Below are positions 1 through 8,982 of a stretch of DNA of 64,000 nucleotides, piece by piece (within the stretch, counting starts at the first letter, position 1; every line of letters begins with the position of its first letter). The DNA comes from Leptospira sp. WS4.C2 (GTDB lineage: Bacteria; Spirochaetota; Leptospiria; Leptospirales; Leptospiraceae). The stretch is from positions 3,506,501 to 3,570,500 of the forward strand of contig NZ_CP162139.1 in assembly GCF_040833985.1 (NCBI RefSeq), written 5' to 3'. The notes beneath the pieces are model-generated. The model was not told the DNA's origin, ran no database searches, and was given only the letters and a program-made list of their open reading frames with translations. Position numbers and translations under genes: made by a program.

Positions 1-95
1 TCCGCGACTTTTTAATCGAAACAAAAACCAAGCAGCCTAAAAATTTCTTGAACCTTTGGTGTTTTCAGAGATTCTAGTCTTCAAGTAGGCTCGCT

Positions 96-434
96 TTGGA
101 AATTAAGACCAAAAAAATCGGAAAGCACACACTCGTTCACCTTAACGGTCGTTTGGACATTACCCATTCGGATGAAGTGGAGGCCAAATTGGCCGACGAC
201 GTGCAAAACGGCGAGGGCGACATCATCATCAACCTTGAGCTTATTTCTTACATCTCTTCCTCTGGAATTCGCATCTTTGTGGGAATGGTTCGTGAGTTGG
301 ACAAACAAGGTAGAAAGCTGAAACTCTGCTGTATCACACCTCCTGTCAAAAAGGTGTTCGATGTAGTGGAACTTTTGGACTTGTTTGAAGTCTTTGAGAC
401 GGAACAAGAAGCCGTTAATTCTCTCTCCAAATAA
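96..434 (+). CDS. STAS-domain anti-sigma factor antagonist
   Basis: A 112-residue single STAS domain, the usual size for anti-anti-sigma proteins of the SpoIIAA/RsbV type that bind a serine-kinase anti-sigma factor in a partner switch. The centre carries the typical Tyr-Ile-Ser-Ser-Ser-Gly-Ile segment (about residues 51-57), where the phosphorylatable Ser lies at the start of the second helix. The start is a TTG with only a weak upstream AGG, chosen because the domain begins immediately after it. No kinase partner adjoins it; a SpoIIE-type phosphatase at 23.3 kb is a possible but unproven partner. The specific sigma factor is unknown. Confidence 0.9.
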   Translation: MEIKTKKIGKHTLVHLNGRLDITHSDEVEAKLADDVQNGEGDIIINLELISYISSSGIRIFVGMVRELDKQGRKLKLCCITPPVKKVFDVVELLDLFEVFETEQEAVNSLSK

Positions 435-441
435 TAACCAC

Positions 442-1878
442 GTGGCTTACGCCTCGTTTTTCATTATCTCTGCACTCTTTTTCTTTCAGGTCTGGATCAA
501 CTTGGATATTTTCCCTGTAGTCTGGCCAGATGAAGTTTTATTTTTTTCCCCCGCATTGTCTTTTGCAAAAAATGGCCATTTACAAACCGATGTTTTGAAT
601 GGTCTTATCCCCGGTATGGAATCCAAAACCCTCTGGATGCCGCCCCTGTATTTACTTTTTTCTGGCCTTTCTTTATCTATTTTTCCTGACACACTAACAA
701 CGGTTCGTATTGCAAACGTAGTGATAGTGTTTCTCACAGCCATAGGTTTTTATTGGTTATTGAGAAGAGAATCTATATCCGAATTTGCCTGCCAAATTGC
801 TTTTGTTAGTATCTTATGGGAACCTCTTCTTTTCCGTTTTGGGACTGCTGCCAGAATGGAAGGTCTCACTGCTTTTTTCTTTATCGCAAGTTTACTTTTT
901 GCAACTAACAAAGAAAAATCGAAGCAATGGAATGTTTTTTTAGCAGGTGTTACACTCTCGCTTTCTTTTTTATCCCATCCCATCGGTGCTTCCTTTGGAC
1001 TTGTTACCGTTTTTTTGGTCTGGAGAAATTTCGGCTTAAAGTCCCTTTCTTGGTTTCTCCTCGGAGGAATTCTTCCGATTTTGTGTTGGTTGTATTACAT
1101 CCACCCAAATTGGGATTGGTTTGAAATTCAATTCGGAGCACAGCTCACACGCAAAAAAAATCTTCTCGAAACCTTCACGCTGATAGACAAGGTAAAAGTA
1201 TTTTCTTTCGGGTTTGGATTTCCAAAATTACGATTGGCCGTCATCCTAACAGAGTTCGCGGTTTTGGCTTTTATTTCCTATAAACACTTCAAACAGTTTG
1301 GGAAACTAGATCAGAAATGGATATTATTTTGGATTTGGATTCTATCGATCCTAATCACTTTATACACTTCTTCGGAAGGATGGTATGTTTTCCATATCCT
1401 CTTTCCACTAGCTTTCGGAATGGCTTTGTTATGCGAATCTAAAATATATCATTCGAAATTACCATTTGTTGGTGTTTTATTATCTCTCTTTGCCTTACTC
1501 TATACAAATCACATTCATTGGTTTCAAACAGATTCAAAACAAATTTTAGAATCACATTTCCAACACTTAGAAAGGAGTTTGGCAAATTCTAAATCAGTGT
1601 ATTTACAAACACTTCCTGATCCCTATTTCGAATTACGAAAGAACCGTTCCGATCTGAATATTTTGGAATTTATCCCAGGAGAATTAGACATTCCTTCGGA
1701 AGCATACATCCAAACCATCAAGTCGCGAGACAGTTTTGTTTTCTATGATGACCAATTGATGAATCATGTGATAAAAGATTATTTAAAAACTTCATCATGG
1801 AAAAAAGAGGAATGGGAAATTCCTGTTTCAGGCAATCATTGGTTACACTATAAAACTATTGTATATACAAAAAAATGA
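442..1878 (+). CDS. Membrane glycosyltransferase, GT39/ArnT-like
   Basis: A polytopic membrane protein of about 478 residues with roughly ten hydrophobic segments. After the first membrane segment it has a Trp-Pro-Asp-Glu motif in the first external loop, as in the PMT/ArnT (GT-C) family that moves sugars from polyprenyl phosphate to lipid or protein at the outer face of the inner membrane. The acceptor cannot be told. The frame is open from a TTG at 385 inside the STAS gene, but the GTG at 442, eight bases after that gene's stop, gives a cleaner N-terminus. It overlaps the next gene by ATGA, so the two are probably co-translated. Confidence 0.75.
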   Translation: MAYASFFIISALFFFQVWINLDIFPVVWPDEVLFFSPALSFAKNGHLQTDVLNGLIPGMESKTLWMPPLYLLFSGLSLSIFPDTLTTVRIANVVIVFLTAIGFYWLLRRESISEFACQIAFVSILWEPLLFRFGTAARMEGLTAFFFIASLLFATNKEKSKQWNVFLAGVTLSLSFLSHPIGASFGLVTVFLVWRNFGLKSLSWFLLGGILPILCWLYYIHPNWDWFEIQFGAQLTRKKNLLETFTLIDKVKVFSFGFGFPKLRLAVILTEFAVLAFISYKHFKQFGKLDQKWILFWIWILSILITLYTSSEGWYVFHILFPLAFGMALLCESKIYHSKLPFVGVLLSLFALLYTNHIHWFQTDSKQILESHFQHLERSLANSKSVYLQTLPDPYFELRKNRSDLNILEFIPGELDIPSEAYIQTIKSRDSFVFYDDQLMNHVIKDYLKTSSWKKEEWEIPVSGNHWLHYKTIVYTKK

Positions 1879-2525
1879 AAGCTTGGGTTCTCTATAAAAC
1901 CTACTTAGTCTCAATAATTTCTATCGTGACATTTATTGGCTGTTACCATTCGGATAAACCAACAAACCAATATCTCTCACTCTTAGGAGGAATTTCATTG
2001 AACCGTAAGATTACAATCGTGGGAGATTCGTTGGGGCAATGGTCAGATGGTTTTGGGCTAAAAACAAAACTACCTGCTGAATTCAAAGTAACAGATATTT
2101 CCGTTGCCGGTTACACTACAGAAGATTGGTTACAAAATAAAAATCGTTTGAATACAATTCCAACGGATCTTTGGATCTTGGAACTAGGCACTAATGATGC
2201 CATGGTATATGGTACTAGTGGATTTGAATCTAGAACAAGAGAGCTAATTTCTTTTTTGGAATCTTCGCAAGTATCCAAGGTGATACTCACGACAATCCCC
2301 TTGACCAATATGGCTTCCATTCGAGAAACCATTCGAACCAATAACCATACCATCCGCGAGCTTAAAGAAAACAAACCGAGTATCGATTATGTCGAAATTG
2401 AGGCGATATTTGAATCGAATCCAGATGGTCTTCCTTTGTATCCCGTTTCGGACCCCATCCATCCCAACCAAACTGGTTATGAAATTATGGGTGAGGCCTA
2501 TCGGAAAAAAATATTAGGAATTTAA
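1875..2525 (+). CDS. SGNH/GDSL-family hydrolase, probable lipoprotein
   Basis: A 216-residue protein with an N-terminal hydrophobic segment ending in Phe-Ile-Gly-Cys (a plausible spirochaetal lipobox, Cys about 23). The SGNH blocks are visible: Gly-Asp-Ser-Leu (block I, about residue 50), Gly-Thr-Asn-Asp (block III) and Asp-Pro-Ile-His-Pro (block V with catalytic Asp and His). Such enzymes are esterases or O-acyl hydrolases acting on lipids, sugars or thioesters. The ATGA overlap with the upstream glycosyltransferase suggests a shared role at the envelope, perhaps deacylation of a glycan. Its 3' end overlaps the convergent coaX by 12 bases. Confidence 0.82.
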   Translation: MKAWVLYKTYLVSIISIVTFIGCYHSDKPTNQYLSLLGGISLNRKITIVGDSLGQWSDGFGLKTKLPAEFKVTDISVAGYTTEDWLQNKNRLNTIPTDLWILELGTNDAMVYGTSGFESRTRELISFLESSQVSKVILTTIPLTNMASIRETIRTNNHTIRELKENKPSIDYVEIEAIFESNPDGLPLYPVSDPIHPNQTGYEIMGEAYRKKILGI

Positions 2526-3305
2526 ATCCGCTAAAATTTTCAAACCCTTCAAAGTCATCATAGGATCAATTTCATCAAACACCTGGTTATGCGAAGCATG
2601 TATGGTAGTGACAAGTCCTCCCGTTCCTACGACTACATAATCTCCAGGATGTTCTTCCTTGATGGCTCTGACGATCTCTTTTAACAAACCAATCCAACCA
2701 AAGAAAAACCCCGCCTGAATAGACTCGACAGTAGATTCGCCTAACACTCGTTTTGGAGATCCAAAAACAATCGGTGGGAGTTGGGCTGTATTTCGAGTTA
2801 AGGCGTCCATGGAGATTTTTAGACCGGGTGCAATCACACCACCCACATATTCTGGTTTTTCGTTGATCACACAAAAGGTAGTCGCAGTTCCCAAATCCAC
2901 AAGGATGGCTTTTTTCCCAGGATAGGTTTTTGCACAGTAGGCAGCATTTACCAGTCGGTCTGCACCAATTTCGAAAGGACGAGGATAACTAATTCCAAAA
3001 TTGAGTTTCATTTGATAATGTACACGCAGTGGATTTACATTAAACCAATCCTCTAACATGCGTTCTACGATTGGATTCAAAGAGGGAACTACACTTGAGT
3101 AGATCGCTGTTTTTACTCGATCAGCCTTTACGTTTTCCTGAGTTAAAAACCCTTTTAAAAAAAGTCCTAATTCATCAGAAGTTCTGTCTCTTCTTGTCAC
3201 AGTTCTTTTGTGAAAGTCGGGTGTGTCTTGCCCTTCACGAAACACACCAAATACTGTGTTTGTATTTCCCACATCGATAACTAATAATAATGGTGATTCT
3301 GACAT
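2514..3305 (-). CDS. coaX: Type III pantothenate kinase
   Basis: 263 residues, normal for CoaX. It phosphorylates pantothenate in the first step of coenzyme A synthesis and belongs to the ASKHA fold. The N-terminus has the phosphate-binding Asp-Val-Gly-Asn-Thr-Asn motif, the middle has Gly-Ala-Asp-Arg-Leu-Val-Asn-Ala, then Asp-Leu-Gly-Thr-Ala-Thr-Thr, and Gly-Gly-Val-Ile-x-Pro-Gly follows, all family signatures. The ATG abuts the birA stop, so birA and coaX form one unit, a frequent bacterial pairing (in some species the two are fused). The gene carries one copy of the GTTATGCGAA repeat at 2586. Confidence 0.95.
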   Translation of the reverse strand: MSESPLLLVIDVGNTNTVFGVFREGQDTPDFHKRTVTRRDRTSDELGLFLKGFLTQENVKADRVKTAIYSSVVPSLNPIVERMLEDWFNVNPLRVHYQMKLNFGISYPRPFEIGADRLVNAAYCAKTYPGKKAILVDLGTATTFCVINEKPEYVGGVIAPGLKISMDALTRNTAQLPPIVFGSPKRVLGESTVESIQAGFFFGWIGLLKEIVRAIKEEHPGDYVVVGTGGLVTTIHASHNQVFDEIDPMMTLKGLKILADLNS

Positions 3306-4061
3306 TTATATAATCCGAAATTTTGGTGAAGTATCCATCAGCTCAATCTTTTCGCCGGTTTCGGTCATGATGAGAAGGAATCCTAATTCATCAATTCCCA
3401 AAACGCGTCCACGAACTATCCTGGATTGCCATTCCGTTTCAATTACTTTGTGTTTCAATAACGAATGGTCCTCAATCCAAACTAAATCTTTAAGAACTTG
3501 CCCCTGGTCTAATAACGAAATCACAGATTGGTTTAAATCTACTACCAATTGGTTCACAAATCGTTCTAAGACTCCTTCCTCCAAAGCTACATCGCATAAA
3601 AAGGTAGCCTTTTCTTTCAATGGATCAGGGATGGTATTTCCGAAAAAATTTAGCCCAATTCCGATCACCACATCAAAAATTCCATTTGTGAATTCGGATT
3701 GAACCAAAATTCCTCCCACTTTTTTATCGCTGCGATAGATATCATTTGGCCACTTGACCGTTGTATCATTTTCACGCTCGGGAAAAAAATGAAAGATAGA
3801 TCTTAAAACTGCAGAAGAAACAAAAATAGATAACAAGGGAAGAGAAATTTCGGCTGCTGAGATTCTGATTTTTCCTGAAAAAATCAGAGGATCTTCACCT
3901 AACGATTGCCAAACATTTTGTCCACGACCTTTACCAGCAGTTTGTTCATCGGCAATCACCCACGAACCAAAGGGAATTTTGACGTCACGAATCCACTCAT
4001 TTGTAGACTCAACAGTAGAAAGTCTGTGGCCCAGTTCCGATTTTAACAATCTATATTCCAT
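3306..4061 (-). CDS. birA: Biotin-[acetyl-CoA carboxylase] ligase
   Basis: Attaches biotin to the biotin carboxyl carrier protein. About 251 residues from the ATG at 4061; the frame is open further upstream, but the extra 27 residues are unlike the family and would overlap the promoter of the divergent dehydrogenase. Signatures: Ser-Thr-Asn-Glu near residue 20, Gln-Thr-Ala-Gly-Lys-Gly-Arg-Gly-Gln (adenylate-binding loop, about residue 42) and Lys-Trp-Pro-Asn-Asp followed by Lys-Val-Gly-Gly-Ile-Leu. There is no N-terminal helix-turn-helix, so it is the class I, non-regulatory form. The stop adjoins the coaX start. Confidence 0.93.
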   Translation of the reverse strand: MEYRLLKSELGHRLSTVESTNEWIRDVKIPFGSWVIADEQTAGKGRGQNVWQSLGEDPLIFSGKIRISAAEISLPLLSIFVSSAVLRSIFHFFPERENDTTVKWPNDIYRSDKKVGGILVQSEFTNGIFDVVIGIGLNFFGNTIPDPLKEKATFLCDVALEEGVLERFVNQLVVDLNQSVISLLDQGQVLKDLVWIEDHSLLKHKVIETEWQSRIVRGRVLGIDELGFLLIMTETGEKIELMDTSPKFRII

Positions 4062-4120
4062 GCGTCTATTTCTCAGTCGATTCGGATTGACGAAAGTAAA
4101 AAATGTATTAGATTTAAAGT

Positions 4121-4936
4121 ATGAAACTATCGGGAAATACAATACTTGTCACTGGATGTGGTATGGGAATCGGAGCTTTAACAGCGGAACGATTAGCTAA
4201 AGAAGGAAATGATATCATAGGCGTTGATATTAAGTTGCCCTTATTAAAAGAAATTCAAACCAAAGTGGAATCGTTTGGAAGGAGATTTTACGGCTTTGCC
4301 TGCGACCTTTCGAAAGAACCAGACATTGACTCCCTTATCAAACAAATCAAAAAGAAAAATCTGATCTTCCAAATCCTTATCAACAACGCAGGGATTGCAC
4401 CGAGTGGTGCTTATGATGGAAAGGATTTTTCCATTTGGAACAAAGCCATCCAAATCAACGTCGCCGGTCCAATGAAATTGGTGTATCTCTCCCTTCCCCT
4501 TCTCAAATTACAAAAAGAAGCAGCTATCATTAATTTAGCAAGTATTGCCGGTAAATTTGGAACGGAAGGAACAGTAACCTATTCAGCAACAAAACATGCT
4601 ATGGTTGGCTTTTCCCAAGCTTTAAAAATGGAACTCTATGAGACACAAATTGGCGTTAGTTGGATCTGTCCGACAATGGTCAATACCAGAATGATCGATG
4701 GCGTCAAACCTTCGATTTTTACCCCGATCATCGAACCCTCACAGGTGGCTGATGCGATTCTGTACGCCATTAAAAAAAATCCTGGTGAAGTTTTGGTTCC
4801 CTCTTATTTACGGGCCTCCATTGTTATCCTCCCTGCTTTGTTTCCGAAATTTGCACTTTGGTTGGCAGTGAAAACAAAAGCGTCAAAAGGTTGGCTATTG
4901 GCTAACAAGGGGCTTGAGAAAAATATTCCTGTTTAG
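4121..4936 (+). CDS. Short-chain dehydrogenase/reductase
   Basis: 271 residues of the classical SDR family. Visible signatures are the cofactor loop Thr-Gly-Cys-Gly-Met-Gly-Ile-Gly (about residues 11-18), Asn-Asn-Ala-Gly (about residue 88), a Ser in Asn-Leu-Ala-Ser, and the catalytic Tyr-Ser-Ala-Thr-Lys. An Asp at the end of the second strand (Gly-Val-Asp) points to NAD(H) rather than NADP(H). The C-terminus has a hydrophobic helix, which may bind membrane. The substrate is unknown. It lies 12 bases upstream of metF on the same strand, probably co-transcribed, and diverges from birA across 59 bases. Confidence 0.88.
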   Translation: MKLSGNTILVTGCGMGIGALTAERLAKEGNDIIGVDIKLPLLKEIQTKVESFGRRFYGFACDLSKEPDIDSLIKQIKKKNLIFQILINNAGIAPSGAYDGKDFSIWNKAIQINVAGPMKLVYLSLPLLKLQKEAAIINLASIAGKFGTEGTVTYSATKHAMVGFSQALKMELYETQIGVSWICPTMVNTRMIDGVKPSIFTPIIEPSQVADAILYAIKKNPGEVLVPSYLRASIVILPALFPKFALWLAVKTKASKGWLLANKGLEKNIPV

Positions 4937-4948
4937 AGGATAGGTTTT

Positions 4949-5836
4949 ATGCACATTTCTCAGGTTCTCGGTAAAAAACAAACAACCATCAGCTTCGAAT
5001 TTTTCCCTCCCAAAAATCAAGAAGCATCGGAGGATTTGTTCCGAAACATCCAAGAATTGTCCCAAATGAATCCTGCCTACGTAAGTGTCACTTATGGGGC
5101 CGGAGGATCCACGAGGGACCTCACGCACGATTTAGTCGTAAAACTCCAGGAACAAACTGGCTTAACAATCGTTAGCCATTTAACTTGCGTAGGTTCTACC
5201 AAAGATGAAATCCGAGAGATCCTAAAACGTTACGAAAAAAGTGGAATCCACAATATCATGGCACTTCGCGGGGATCCTCCGAAAGGACAAACTGAATTCC
5301 AAAAAACGGAAAACGGTTTTGCATACGCTGGCGAATTAGTTTCATTCATAAAAAAAGAAATTCCGCAAATGGGAATTGGTGTTGCTGGTTTTCCTGAAGG
5401 ACACCCTTCTACTCCCAACCGCTTAAAAGAAATTGAATTTTTAAAATGGAAAGTGGACCAAGGAGCTGATTACATTTGCACCCAAATGTTTTTTAACAAT
5501 AACTACTTTTACGATTTTGTAGAACGCTGTGAAATTGCAGGAATCAAAGTTCCTATCATCGCGGGAATTATGCCGGTCACTTCCAGAAAAGGAATGGCGA
5601 GAATGGCAGAATTGTCTTTAGGAACAAACTTCCCGGCAAAATTATTAAAATCACTTTCACGTGCTGAAGACGATTCCTATGCAGAAAACGTTGGGATCCA
5701 CTGGGCAACGGAACAAGTGAGAGATCTATTGGATCATAAAATTGCTGGTATTCACATGTACACGCTTAACAAGTCTAAGGCGACGAGAAAAATTTACGAA
5801 TCACTCGGGATTCGAAATTTCGATAGCATTGTTTGA
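4949..5836 (+). CDS. metF: 5,10-methylenetetrahydrofolate reductase
   Basis: Reduces 5,10-methylene-THF to 5-methyl-THF, supplying methyl groups for methionine. 295 residues, the normal bacterial MetF length. Family signatures include the N-terminal Phe-Glu-Phe-Phe-Pro-Pro-Lys, Tyr-Gly-Ala-Gly-Gly-Ser-Thr-Arg, the FAD-contacting Ala-Leu-Arg-Gly-Asp-Pro-Pro and Gln-Met-Phe-Phe. A GAGG ribosome-binding site lies upstream of the ATG, inside the end of the preceding dehydrogenase. The last 36 bases overlap the convergent MORN gene. Confidence 0.96.
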   Translation: MHISQVLGKKQTTISFEFFPPKNQEASEDLFRNIQELSQMNPAYVSVTYGAGGSTRDLTHDLVVKLQEQTGLTIVSHLTCVGSTKDEIREILKRYEKSGIHNIMALRGDPPKGQTEFQKTENGFAYAGELVSFIKKEIPQMGIGVAGFPEGHPSTPNRLKEIEFLKWKVDQGADYICTQMFFNNNYFYDFVERCEIAGIKVPIIAGIMPVTSRKGMARMAELSLGTNFPAKLLKSLSRAEDDSYAENVGIHWATEQVRDLLDHKIAGIHMYTLNKSKATRKIYESLGIRNFDSIV

Positions 5837-6298
5837 TGAAGATGTCGGTGAGATACCCATCCACCGACCATCCGTCCAGATTCCTTCCAATACCAAACTT
5901 CCTTTAGCATTTACTATTCTTGCATGACCCTGCAAGTAGTTATTTTCCCAGTAACCTTCTAAAATTAATCCATCAGCATATATATATTTTCCTACACCTT
6001 GTCGCTTTCCTTTGGCATACAAACCGATATATTTGTCTCCATTCGCATATCGATACACTCCTGAACCTTCTTTATAACCGAATTGGTATTCACCTTCGAA
6101 AACATCACCATTAGAATAATAGTAAATCCCAGAACCATGTTTGATATCTTCGAAAAAATCACCTTCAAAACGATCGCCATTTTCATAGGTAACCTGGAAT
6201 TTTCCATTCCTGCAATTTTCACCCTCACAAATTTTTTGGTTCGACTTACAAAGGGAGAAAAGGTAAAAAAATAATAATAAAAAGTATTTGGATCTCAT
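5801..6298 (-). CDS. Exported MORN-repeat protein
   Basis: About 165 residues from the ATG at 6298 (a TTG at 6331 would add 11 residues before a typical signal peptide). An N-terminal hydrophobic segment ends in Leu-Phe-Ser-Leu-Cys, so it may be a lipoprotein. The body holds about five MORN repeats of some 23 residues with the Tyr-x-Asn/Asp-Gly-Asp-x-Tyr/Phe-x-Gly pattern (Tyr-Glu-Asn-Gly-Asp-Arg-Phe-Glu-Gly, then Tyr-Ser-Asn-Gly-Asp-Val-Phe-Glu-Gly, and so on). MORN repeats form beta-hairpin arrays that bind protein or lipid; the partner is unknown. The 3' end overlaps metF by 36 bases. Confidence 0.85.
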   Translation of the reverse strand: MRSKYFLLLFFYLFSLCKSNQKICEGENCRNGKFQVTYENGDRFEGDFFEDIKHGSGIYYYSNGDVFEGEYQFGYKEGSGVYRYANGDKYIGLYAKGKRQGVGKYIYADGLILEGYWENNYLQGHARIVNAKGSLVLEGIWTDGRWMGISPTSSSNNAIEISNPE

Positions 6299-6382
6299 GT
6301 ATGGCTGGAGAGATTGTTTTTTTTCCGTCAATTATTAGGTGCAATCTCATATATAAACTAGTTCGAAATTAAGGCAATACAT

Positions 6383-6742
6383 ATGTCACCAAAAAAAGCG
6401 CTGATCGTCGATGATAGCACAGTTACTCGTTTAATGATCCGAAAGATTATTTTAGAGAAATACCCTGATTGGGAAATTTTAGAAGCTAGTTCAGCAGATG
6501 ATGCCAAATCAATTTTAACGGACCATCAAGACATCGATTTTTTCAGTTTGGATCAAAACATGCCAGGAACCTTATCTGGATTGGATTTGGCAGAAGATCT
6601 CAAAAAAAATTACAAATTATCAAAAATTGTTTTAATCACAGCTAACATTCAAGATGCGATTAAAAATAGAGCAAAATCTATCGGCATTGATTTTGTAGAA
6701 AAACCGGTCACAGCTGATAAAATTATCCCACACTTGGATTAA
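6383..6742 (+). CDS. Single-domain response regulator (CheY-like)
   Basis: 119 residues forming one receiver domain. The acidic Asp-Asp pair is at residues 10-11, the phospho-acceptor Asp is in Leu-Asp-Gln-Asn-Met-Pro-Gly (about residue 53), a Thr lies in Ile-Thr-Ala-Asn, and the conserved Lys is in Glu-Lys-Pro. With no output domain it must signal by protein contact. It sits 2 bases before a CheC/CheX-like gene which is itself fused by TAGTG to a hybrid kinase gene, so the three form an operon and probably one phosphorelay. Confidence 0.92.
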   Translation: MSPKKALIVDDSTVTRLMIRKIILEKYPDWEILEASSADDAKSILTDHQDIDFFSLDQNMPGTLSGLDLAEDLKKNYKLSKIVLITANIQDAIKNRAKSIGIDFVEKPVTADKIIPHLD

Positions 6743-6744
6743 AT

Positions 6745-7347
6745 ATGAATTTTCTAACTGAAATAGAGCGAGATTCGTTGTGCGAATTATTTAATATTAG
6801 TTTGGGCGGTGCGGCTAAACTGATGAGCGAGATGATTTCTGATGAAATTTTACTCACAGTTCCCAGTTTAAAACTAATTAGCACGGAAGAAGCTAAGAAT
6901 ATAGAATATCTTGCAGATCAAGATGTATGCACCATAGAACAAAAGTTTGTTGGTGGAATAGGAGAAGGGTCAGCCTTTCTTTTATTTCATAAAAGTGCAA
7001 GTTTGGAAATAGTCAAAATGATGATGAAAGACTATGTTGCTTTAAATGAAGTTTCACAATTTGAAAAAGATGCTCTGAGTGAAATCGGGAACATTATCTT
7101 AAATGCTATCCTTTCAAACTTAGCAAAAATGTCTGACTATAAAATTGAAACACATGTTCCTGAATTCTTTGCTGGAAAATACGAAGACTTGCTTTTAAGG
7201 CGAAATCCAAAGAAAGACAACTCTATTCTCTTAGTATTTATAGACTATCAGCTAAGTGGAAAGGATATTAAAGGTTATATTTTTTTCATTCTTAACTTTG
7301 ATAGTATAAAAAATCTTTCCAGAGTACTCATTGAAAAGTTGAAGTAG
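6745..7347 (+). CDS. CheC/CheX-family CheY-phosphatase-like protein
   Basis: 200 residues with two copies of the CheC-type active-site pattern: an N-terminal helix with Ser/Asp-x-x-x-Glu-x-x-Asn-Ile (around residues 9-17) and a second with Asp-Ala-Leu-Ser-Glu-Ile-Gly-Asn-Ile (around residues 110-118). CheC, CheX and FliY use the Glu and Asn of such helices to dephosphorylate CheY-P. The gene lies directly after a single-domain receiver, the obvious substrate, and its TAG stop overlaps the GTG start of the histidine kinase. It may set the lifetime of the receiver signal rather than serve flagellar chemotaxis, since no other che gene is nearby. Confidence 0.8.
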   Translation: MNFLTEIERDSLCELFNISLGGAAKLMSEMISDEILLTVPSLKLISTEEAKNIEYLADQDVCTIEQKFVGGIGEGSAFLLFHKSASLEIVKMMMKDYVALNEVSQFEKDALSEIGNIILNAILSNLAKMSDYKIETHVPEFFAGKYEDLLLRRNPKKDNSILLVFIDYQLSGKDIKGYIFFILNFDSIKNLSRVLIEKLK

Positions 7348-8957
7348 TGAACTCTCTCAGTGAAAAGCATTTACTAGCGATTATTAAAAAATCTGGAATA
7401 GGAATTCTGATTCTAGACCAAAACCTGAATATTGTTTTAGCGAATAGTTGGTTTCTTAAAAGTTCCGGGTTCAAAGAAAAAGATTTAAACGGTGTTTCTT
7501 TTTTATCAGTATTTCCAGAACTAAAGAATTCACGTACGTTCAAATCCATTGAACTTTGTTTGGAATATTCGCAATATTCAATATTGACACATACTTTAAA
7601 TCCTTTTCCATTTCCTCTTTTTGATAATGAAAAAAATAGGGAAACAGAAGAGAGGATTTATCAGTATTTACATATAATACCGATCTCTATCGATGATGAG
7701 ACTGATCATTTTTGTATGATTCAAATTTCGGATGTTTCCCAACAAGTAGTCCGTGAAAAACTTTTGCGCGAAAAAATGACTTTAGCCAATCAAAGAGAGA
7801 TTGAGGCACAAAAAGCATCTCAAGCAAAAACAGATTTTTTGGCATCAATGAGTCATGAAATTCGAACTCCATTGAATGCAATCTTGGGAATGACAGAAAC
7901 ATTAAATGAAACAGATCTATCTGAAGAACAACATGAGTATTTGACAGTCCTTCGAAATTCGGGCAAAGCACTCTTTAGTATTATTAATGATATTTTAGAT
8001 TTATCTAGGATCGAATCAGGTAAGTTAGAAATTGAACATATCCATTTTTCGATAAGAGACCTCATGAGTGAGACTGTTTCTTTATTTTATATGAAAGCAA
8101 AAGCAAAAGGTATTGAACTACAATTTCATGTGGATGACGAAATATCGGAAAGTATTGCTGGTGACTCAACAAGATTGCAACAGGTCCTAATCAACCTTTT
8201 GGGTAATGCGATGAAATTTACTGATAAAGGTAAAATAATCGTAAATGCACTATTAAGCGGAAATAAAAAAATTTTGGGAATCAGTGTGGAAGATACCGGA
8301 ATCGGCATTCCCTCCGAAAAATTAACTTCAATTTTCGAAAGTTTTACGCAAGTGGATAGTTCAACAACTAGGAAATATGGCGGAACAGGGTTAGGTTTAA
8401 CCATTACAAAAAAATTAATTCAATTAATGGGTGGAGGTATCTCCGTAGTAAGTGAAGTTGGAGTCGGATCTAAATTTTCTTTTGAAATACCTTATGAAGG
8501 GTTTATCAACCGAATCTCAGGAATCCACCAACACTGGCTCAATTTAGAACTTCCTGACCCAGAACATTTTCCTAATTGTAAAGTACTGTTGGCAGAAGAT
8601 TCAGAAGAGAATATATTCATAATAAAAACTTTTTTTCGCAAATATCCAATAGAAATTAGTACTGCTTATAATGGACTGGAAGCTCTATCGAAATTCAAGT
8701 CCCAAAGGTTCGATATCATTCTGATGGATATGCAAATGCCTGAGATGGACGGATTGGAGGCCACGAGAGAAATAAGAAAAATTGAAATGGCAAACCAAAT
8801 AAGAGCCAGCGACTCCGTTCCTATCATTGCTATTTCCGCAAATGTTCAAAAAGAAGATATTAGTAAAAGTTTTCTAGCAGGAATCACGTCTTATCTTCCA
8901 AAACCAGTGAGAAAACAAGAGATTTTAAAATTGATGTATTTTTATCTTGCAATGTAG
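7347..8957 (+). CDS. Hybrid sensor histidine kinase with receiver
   Basis: 536 residues, apparently soluble. Order: a PAS-like sensor at about 5-130, a coiled linker, HisKA with Ser-His-Glu-Ile-Arg-Thr-Pro-Leu-Asn (about residue 170), HATPase with an Asn box near 277, Asp-Thr-Gly-Ile-Gly-Ile-Pro, and Gly-Gly-Thr-Gly-Leu-Gly-Leu, then a C-terminal receiver with Ala-Glu-Asp-Ser and the acceptor Asp in Leu-Met-Asp-Met-Gln-Met-Pro-Glu. The GTG start overlaps the CheC-like stop (TAGTG), so translation is coupled. No membrane segment is seen, so the input is probably cytoplasmic. There is no His-phosphotransfer domain. Confidence 0.93.
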   Translation: MNSLSEKHLLAIIKKSGIGILILDQNLNIVLANSWFLKSSGFKEKDLNGVSFLSVFPELKNSRTFKSIELCLEYSQYSILTHTLNPFPFPLFDNEKNRETEERIYQYLHIIPISIDDETDHFCMIQISDVSQQVVREKLLREKMTLANQREIEAQKASQAKTDFLASMSHEIRTPLNAILGMTETLNETDLSEEQHEYLTVLRNSGKALFSIINDILDLSRIESGKLEIEHIHFSIRDLMSETVSLFYMKAKAKGIELQFHVDDEISESIAGDSTRLQQVLINLLGNAMKFTDKGKIIVNALLSGNKKILGISVEDTGIGIPSEKLTSIFESFTQVDSSTTRKYGGTGLGLTITKKLIQLMGGGISVVSEVGVGSKFSFEIPYEGFINRISGIHQHWLNLELPDPEHFPNCKVLLAEDSEENIFIIKTFFRKYPIEISTAYNGLEALSKFKSQRFDIILMDMQMPEMDGLEATREIRKIEMANQIRASDSVPIIAISANVQKEDISKSFLAGITSYLPKPVRKQEILKLMYFYLAM

Positions 8958-8970
8958 ACAGCTGATCTTT

Positions 8971-8980
8971 GTTATGCGAA
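8971..8980 (+). repeat. Intergenic copy of the GTTATGCGAA 10-mer
   Basis: One of at least 12 exact copies of GTTATGCGAA in the window (both strands). This one lies in the 25-base gap between two convergent genes, so it is not explained by coding. The meaning is unknown; see the findings. Confidence 0.6.
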
Positions 8981-8982
8981 AA

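Noticed and set aside
1..95. End of an upstream gene
   Set aside because: One frame reads four codons and then TAA at 13-15, which is too short to assign to any gene.
3223..3702. 159-codon plus-strand open frame across coaX and birA
   Set aside because: It lies antiparallel to two clear genes and has no recognisable family or ribosome-binding site.
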